DNA from: Marthasterias glacialis
Taxonomy: Eukaryota; Echinodermata; Asteroidea; Forcipulatida; Asteriidae
DNA length: 64,000 nucleotides
Assembly: GCA_911728455.2 (NCBI GenBank)
Contig: OU452231.1
Location: forward strand, 1,617,001 to 1,681,000
Direction of reading: 5' to 3'
Shown here: positions 58,347 to 64,000 of the stretch, one piece after another
How the letters are laid out: every line of letters begins with the position of its first letter
Numbering within the stretch: the stretch's first letter is position 1
Notes under the pieces: generated by a model
The model's database searches: none
The model's input: the letters and a program-made list of their open reading frames with translations, nothing else
What the model was told of the DNA's origin: nothing
Position numbers and translations under genes: made by a program

Positions 58347-58727
58347 CAGGCAGCATTTGCATCAACTATGGCAGTTTAAATGTTCAACTATTGAATATTT
58401 CCCAAATTATGTTGTATGTTTTTTTCAATCATAGTTTCCCACATGCCTAATGTAAATTAAAACTTGTAGGATATGTAAATATCCAGGTTATTTTAACAAA
58501 GGCTGATTTAAAAAATAAAAAAAAAATCTTAACTACAATTACTGACCTTTAACAAAGATATAAAAGTTAAATTCATAACTTTTGTCAACATTTTGTTGCG
58601 AAGAAACATTTAACCCAAATGTAGAAATCTGAAAGCTTTTTTCACCGTGATTCCTTTTTACAGCTAAATTATGATCTTTTCCAGAATGACCAGGCGTCAC
58701 AGTGCTCGTCTGGATGAACCATAGACG

Positions 58728-61700
58728 ATGTTTGGTCGAATAACAATCAGCAAGACTCTCCTTGTAGCAGCCATCTCATTATCGCTGGCCCTAGGCGAGA
58801 CAGAGAGTACTTCACAAGAATCGAAGCCACGGCAACCTCCAGCTGACAATGTTGGACCCAAGCCCCCTCTCTATAAAGAAGGTGCACGAGTGGCAACTTA
58901 TAACACTTGCAGTGAGAAAACGGCATCAAACCATAAACACAGGTAAGAATGCAAAAGCTGACCATACACTACATTTCTGAACGGGAAGGGTCGGCACTCT
59001 TATTAAGAAGTTAAGTAGTGTCTATTATAGACCATTTTTAGGTGAAAGCTTTCAATCAGTGATTGTTGAAAGTTTGTTTCATAATGTTACATAGAAATTT
59101 TCACCATCAGTTTCGGGTAATGGAATGGATAAAATGGAACTAGATATCGACAGCGGCATTCTGGTACCTGGATACCCGATTACCCAGCACAGGCCTAATT
59201 TCATTGTGTGGGGTCACATGAAGTCTGGATACTGGTCTTTGACAACTACCAATGTTATCCATGTGCTTTAAGCATCTTCTTTATTTACAATAACAAACTT
59301 CTGTCAAATGATTTAATTGATTATAAATACTCTAGGGATTTGATGATCGTGAGTACCCTGGACGGCAAAGTCTCTGCTCTTGACCTTCACAATGCCGGGT
59401 CAGTCCAGTGGACGTTGGATACAGACATCGGTCCCCTCATGGATTCCTCCATCAGTAAACTCGAGGTAAGCCTCAAAACTTATTTTCACACAGGAGCAAA
59501 ATAGCAAGAGCCCCAAGACTTGATTTCACAAAGCACTAAGATTCATCTTAAGATGAGTTGTGAGTATCACCATAGTAATTTGTATTGTGGCATCACACTT
59601 TGCTCAGCAATTAAGATTGAATCAAAGTTGAGACCAATCTTAGCTCTTTGTGAACTTGAGCCCAGCAGTCGATTTCACCAAACACTTCCTAACCTAGGAA
59701 TCATGCAAAAACTGTTAATGGCCTCACATTTTGACCCTGGCAGAGTCTTTCTCAAAGGTTAGGAATCATCCTAACTTTAAGATGCATAGTGATTTGTATT
59801 GTGACATCACACTTTCCTTAGCAATTAAGATTGATTCATACATTTACTCATCTGAAGATTGATCTTAGCACTTTGTGAAATCAACTGCTGGTCACACTTT
59901 CACACGCATATCAAAAGTTACAAAATCGACTCAGTGTGAATGGGCACTGTCCTACCTCCTCTGCTAAATTTTGACCAATGTTGGTGAAAGTTTAGACTTA
60001 CCAACATTTTTTACACTTGAACAGGCACGTGCTAAACCATCATGTGAAATATCCCACAGCAAAATGACACATATATTATGTAGCTTTGTTCACCAGCAGG
60101 CATTAGACTGGTATGTTCTTGAGTTTAAGTGGATCAAACTTTTCCAAGAATACCACTTGCGGACAACAAGATCCATTTACATTTGTTGTATTTTATTGCA
60201 GTGAGAATGATGATGGTAAAACATCTAGAAATAAATTTTGTCTAAGCCCAAATCTTGCAAAGTGAAAAGGCAAGTTTAAGTTTGCTCCGTTGAGAGCTCC
60301 TTTTTTGTACAAACATACTGAGCCTGCAATCCAGATCTGATCACTAAGCATAAATTTGCAGAGAGCCAGCCACAAACATTGTTCATTTCATTGTATTATA
60401 GTGGGTCACCAGTCTCTGCTGAGCAAAATTTGGTTCTGTGCTAAGCAAAATTTTGTCAGTTTTTGTGAAATGGTGCTCTTTTCTCATACTCTCATTAGAT
60501 CGTCGGAACTGATGGCAGCTACAAGGTGATTCCATCCCTGGATGGGGGTTTATACCGCTGGGATGGGCACAACGTGGAGCCGGTACCCCTTAATGCCGAC
60601 ACGCTTATGAGCTCCTCATTCAAGCTAAGCAACGATGCTATGATGGTGGGAGGGAAAGAGACAAGTACATACGGTATCAATGCTGGCACAGGGCAGGTAA
60701 GCTTAACCATCAACGTGTCTCAAGAAAGTTAAAACCCAGCATCAAAATTCATGTTCTCCCCAAATATCGAATAGGTAGACAATCCTGTCGGTAAGTCATT
60801 GCGGCACAGGCAAACGTATGTGCTGCACGCCCAAAGTTTTTGCTACTTCATGCTCCAAAGCTGGCATACGTTTGTGTGTAACTTAATACCATCAATTGCC
60901 CATTTCAATGTTCAAAAGCATGTATTGTGACAAACTTTTAAATCTGAGCAAACCAACAATCTTTGAAGAACACATGTGAAAGTCAAGTCCATTTATTAAA
61001 CTTTTCTTGCATAAATCGTCAAAGAAAAACTAGTTCAATGCAACTCCTGAGGACTTCTGGTAATCAGTGGAGCTAGTTTCAGTGATGTGGGCGTGGCTTA
61101 CAGTGGCATTACCTCTCACAGGATATTTTGAAGGGGACCTCTTCATAGAACTTGAATGGCTGCTATTTTTAAGGGAAAGTGTCAGAGTAGAAGCAAGACT
61201 GGAATTCTCAGAGGTCACAGAGAACATAACCTTTGTTGCTCTGGACCATACCTAGGCAACCACTAGGTGGCAGCAGACTTACTAGGTAAATTTACATTGT
61301 TTATGTTGTACTGAGCATTCGCTCATTACCGAGAACGATGGATTTTACCTGGTAAGTCTGTTGCCACCTGGTGACACCAAAAGTCCCCCATTCCATGACC
61401 TAGGCAATTACCTACAGTTCCAGTACATTGCTCTAGGCAATTAAAGTCTCAATTCCTTGCTCCACACATTACTTACAGTTTCAATTCCTTGCTCTTTATC
61501 GACAGATTTTGTATATTTGCGGCGAGAGCGGTTGTCACATGTTTGAAGAGAACCAGAGTACGGATGAAGATGACATCATTGTCATTCAGCGAGTACAGAG
61601 AATATGCCGAGCCGTCGAACAACGCACTGGAGCAGAAAAGTATGTAACAGCCGTCAATTCTGACTGTGTTTTCGTCGTGTCTGTGCAACAACATCGTATC

Positions 61701-63449
61701 CCCTAAAATAACATTTATGTTGCATGCAAGCTTGAAAGTATCAAAAAGTTGTATCTCTCTTAAAATAATCCAGGTGTACACACAAAACCAATAGGTGCCA
61801 AGATTCGATGTTGCACTGACGTGATGTTTTATTGTAGTCACGTTGAAAATTGCAGGGAGTTTTTCGGTATAACATGAAAATATTTAGAGAGTTGGATGGT
61901 TCAAACAGTATAGTCTTGTCACTCACTCAACAGATTCTTTGGTCCACCCAACCTTGAATTGCGAAATAGATGATTTTTTTTTTGTCTTGATGATTCGATG
62001 CCTAAGTCCAATTTAACACAGCTGCCAATAAAAATATAGCTTAGCAAATACTCGTTAAGCACAACTTAGCTGAGAACCAGTCCAAAATAGTGTGCTTCAC
62101 ATGACATTTTAGCTGGTAACCAGTTTCTGCTTAGCAGCTCTTTAAAAATTTGGGTAAGGGATCTAGGAACGTTGTGCAGTGGTTGAAGTGATTAAGCGCA
62201 TTTTGCTGTGGTTTTGACACTAATATGACATAATTTATTTTATTCTTTCCGCAAAGGTGGAATTTCAGTGTTGGTCAACACGAGATATCCTACCTCCCCG
62301 GTTCCCATGACACCGATGATGCTCATCATGAAGATGATTACGACGATGACTACCAGGGATCTGTCTGCATCGAGGAATCGGACGAGGAACGGGCAGACTC
62401 CAGAGATTTACTGCATCCAGACTACAAAGTCTTCATCTCACCGGGAACGGTGCTAGCTTTCAGTGAGAACGATCCGACCAGGTTGCTATGGAAACAGGAG
62501 GTTTGTGTTTTGTAGATTTCTGCGAGAAATATTTCCTGAGTAACTCTACTAAGAGACTCAGTCCTCGGGAACTTTTCAGAAACATCTTCAATGTCTTACT
62601 CGAAAATTGTTTTATGATGGTTGTTATTTTTTTTGTGTATTTTTTGGTTGTTGTCAAACACTGTTGTGTGATAAGCACTGTACACTCAGTGCTCAGTGCT
62701 TTTCCCGATCCCTGCGGGGAAAAAATCCACAGGCATACTTCGAAAGGATTCGAACCCAAGACCCTCTCTGGATAAAAACCTGAAATAGTATTGTATATCC
62801 CTAATGCTTTACCTCTGTGAGTTTCAAGTTATGATTTGACTTGTTGTATACATCCTTGTTCATTAGATCACGTTTGCTTTATCTGTTTGTTTTGTTTGTT
62901 TGTTTGTTGGTCTTTTGCTGGGTTGTATGTTTGTTTGTTTCTCCTGTTCTGTTCTCTGTCTGTCCTATACAATCAGTTTTAATTTCTGTTATTCCAGTTT
63001 CTTGATTTATAAAGATATTTCTTTACAAGACTTGGTCTTTTGAATATGCCTCTATATTTCCCTCTGCCTCATTTGTTTCTCATTTAATTATTGTTCTTGT
63101 AGTTCTTTAATCGTCATTGTATAATTGACCTTCTCAATAATAACTTGTATTTTGCAGTATGGAAATAAAAGTTAAGATGAATGAGTTAATGAACGCAATT
63201 ATTACATCTAATACACCTTTTTTGTTCCAAGGAGTTCTGAAGAATTGTTTGCCGCTCGTGATTTGCCGCTATTTTTAACCTTTGATTTTCCTTATTTTCA
63301 GTTTTCCACTGCCATTGCTGCCGTGTGGACTGTCCAGGAAGGCCAGCTGAAGCCCCTTGATCTCTTTGATGTGAAAAACATTCCTCTCTTGGGAGCTGAC
63401 GGCAAAGTACCCCCCTCCTCTGAATTTGTTCATCCAGTTCTCTACATGG
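58728..63449 (+). CDS. EIF2AK3: PERK (eIF2-alpha kinase 3), luminal part, truncated by window edge
   Basis: ER-resident type I transmembrane kinase of the unfolded protein response; senses misfolded proteins in the lumen and phosphorylates eIF2alpha. Exons seen: 58728-58942, 59336-59465, 60499-60696, 61506-61639, 62257-62500, 63302-63449; about 356 residues, all GT-AG, last donor open. The N terminus has a hydrophobic signal peptide (TLLVAAISLSLALG, about 9-22). The luminal beta-propeller-like repeats follow: LMIVSTLDGKVSALD, VIPSLDGGLYRWDG, MMVGGKETSTYGI, ILYICGESGC, then EKWNFSVGQHEISYLPG, close in order and spacing to vertebrate PERK. Exon 62257-62500 holds a Glu/Asp-rich insert. The transmembrane segment and kinase domain are beyond the window. 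IRE1 also has a luminal domain of this kind, but the motif set is PERK's. Confidence 0.93.
59514..59892. mobile_element. Two adjacent foldback elements, GATTTCACAAAG family
   Basis: Copy 2 (59514-59662) runs TTGATTTCACAAAGCACTAA...AGCTCTTTGTGAACTTGAG. Copy 3 (59668-59892) begins CAGTCGATTTCACCAAACAC and ends GCACTTTGTGAAATCAACTG. The interiors share TAATTTGTATTGTGRCATCA and AGCAATTAAGATTGA with 53211-53360. They are located just after EIF2AK3 exon 2. Confidence 0.65.
61260..61376. repeat. Inverted repeat ACTAGGTGGCAGCAGACTTA
   Basis: CACTAGGTGGCAGCAGACTT ACTAGGTAAA at 61262-61291 is inverted as ACCTGGTAAGTCTGTTGCCACCTGGTG (61347-61373) with a few mismatches. The same core appears inversely near 20186-20210. 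It is intronic in EIF2AK3. Confidence 0.6.
62640..62775 (-). mobile_element. tRNA-derived SINE fragment, minus orientation
   Basis: Read on the minus strand: B-box-like GGGTTCGAATCC, then ATGCCTGTGGATTTTTTCCC, then GCACTGAGTGTACAGTGCTT ATCACACA. It is the same tail as at 4065-4215 and 53930-54010. It lies in EIF2AK3 after exon 62257-62500. Confidence 0.6.
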
Positions 63450-63497
63450 GTATGTTTAACCACTTGCCATCATGAATCTTCCATTTTTTTTCGTCCA

Positions 63498-63595
63498 GCC
63501 TGACGGGATTATTTCTCGGAATTTGCCGGAATCATTTGTGAGCACAAAGAAACCTTGACTTAACAAAGCCAAGAGAACAAAGATTCTCTTTGTAG
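63498..63595. repeat. Dispersed repeat shared with 6766-6885
   Basis: Begins CCTGACGGGATTATTTCTCG and carries the block AAGAAACCTTGACTTAACAA...GAGAACAAAGATTCTCTT. It is shorter than the 6766 copy by an internal gap. Confidence 0.6.
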
Positions 63596-63770
63596 CACTG
63601 TGATTTTTGTTTTCTCTGTTGAGAAAATGTCAAAATACATGCATCATGACTGCAAAACCTCAACCGTGAGTTACTGCTGAGGATTGGTACTAAATCACAC
63701 AGTAACACAGTAACCCCTGCATAATGGGCGAAAATCAGCGAAATATTTAAGACCATGTTTTTTATACTTT

Positions 63771-63872
63771 ACCCATAGCAACCATTGTAATATACCCATA
63801 GCAACCAATGTACTACACCCATAGCAACCAATGTACTATACCCATAGCAACCAATGTACTATACCCATAGCA
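63771..63872. repeat. 23-bp minisatellite, about 4.4 copies
   Basis: Unit ACCCATAGCAACCAATGTAC TAT, nearly perfect in four consecutive copies, then a partial copy running into CAGCAGCAGC. It lies in the last visible EIF2AK3 intron. Such arrays usually vary in copy number. Confidence 0.9.
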
Positions 63873-64000
63873 GCAGCAGCTTCTTGGCACCTAGATGTCT
63901 ATGTATAGTGTATCATATGGGGTGTAATAAAACAAATATTGACTACTTTTACTGGTGCTATGGTTAAAACCACAACTCCCTGGGTGATTAGGAGCATTCT

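Larger units (their letters stand above)
54432..58727. other. Intergenic region between CFAP119 and EIF2AK3
   Basis: It starts with the CFAP119 3' UTR. AATAAA at 54714-54719 and 55869-55874 are candidate polyadenylation signals. It contains foldback elements at 54727-54864, 55224-55500 and 58241-58346, an inverted partial copy of the 14926 element (56115-56275) and a 57345-57755 relative of the 46998 palindrome. The EIF2AK3 promoter and possibly a 5' UTR exon must lie in its right part; TTCCAG before 58685 could be an acceptor. A 73-residue open frame at 56973-57194 has no recognisable content. Confidence 0.5.

Noticed and set aside
63450..64000. A seventh EIF2AK3 coding exon at the right edge
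   Set aside because: No acceptor followed by PERK-like sequence is visible. The stretch is a dispersed repeat and a 23-bp minisatellite.

Overview
The window is animal nuclear DNA. It holds intron-rich protein genes with GT-AG introns and metazoan-type proteins, separated and interrupted by many short transposon relics and tRNA-derived SINE-like repeats. Protein similarity is highest to deuterostome versions, as judged from memory. The repeat style (short foldback elements with ends such as GGGCCCAATTTCATAGAGCT) suggests a marine deuterostome invertebrate, most likely an echinoderm. The species assignment is inference; no search was run.

Layout. (1) 909-36290, minus strand: a complete SNRNP200/BRR2 gene (U5 snRNP 200 kDa DExH helicase). 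I could chain 41 coding exons in one continuous frame to 2149 residues. (2) 36490-41998, plus strand: a complete GATD3 (ES1/C21orf33, mitochondrial DJ-1/PfpI-like protein) gene of 268 residues. It is head-to-head with SNRNP200, with 199 bp between the start codons. Its last intron carries U12-type AT-AC splice signals. (3) 46535-54431, plus strand: a CFAP119/CCDC189-like ciliary protein gene, 8 coding exons and 330 residues. Unassigned upstream exons at 44941-46078 could be an alternative 5' end or a separate small basic-protein gene. (4) 58728 to beyond the right edge, plus strand: the first six coding exons of EIF2AK3 (PERK), covering signal peptide and much of the ER luminal sensor domain. 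The kinase half lies outside the window.

The genes are housekeeping or stress genes (splicing, mitochondrial metabolism, cilium, unfolded protein response) and are not an operon or a joint pathway. Only SNRNP200 and GATD3 have positional evidence for shared regulation.

Introns and intergenic DNA hold most of the unusual structure. There are three TTAA-flanked terminal-inverted-repeat elements from different families and a four-copy element built around a ~91-bp minisatellite. A hAT-like element with an intact 8-bp target duplication is nested in a foldback element, and a 147-bp TTAA element is nested in a SINE-like repeat. There are several near-perfect palindromes and short degenerate copies of exon ends lying next to the real exons. 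I saw no rRNA, CRISPR array, viral gene or autonomous transposase gene.
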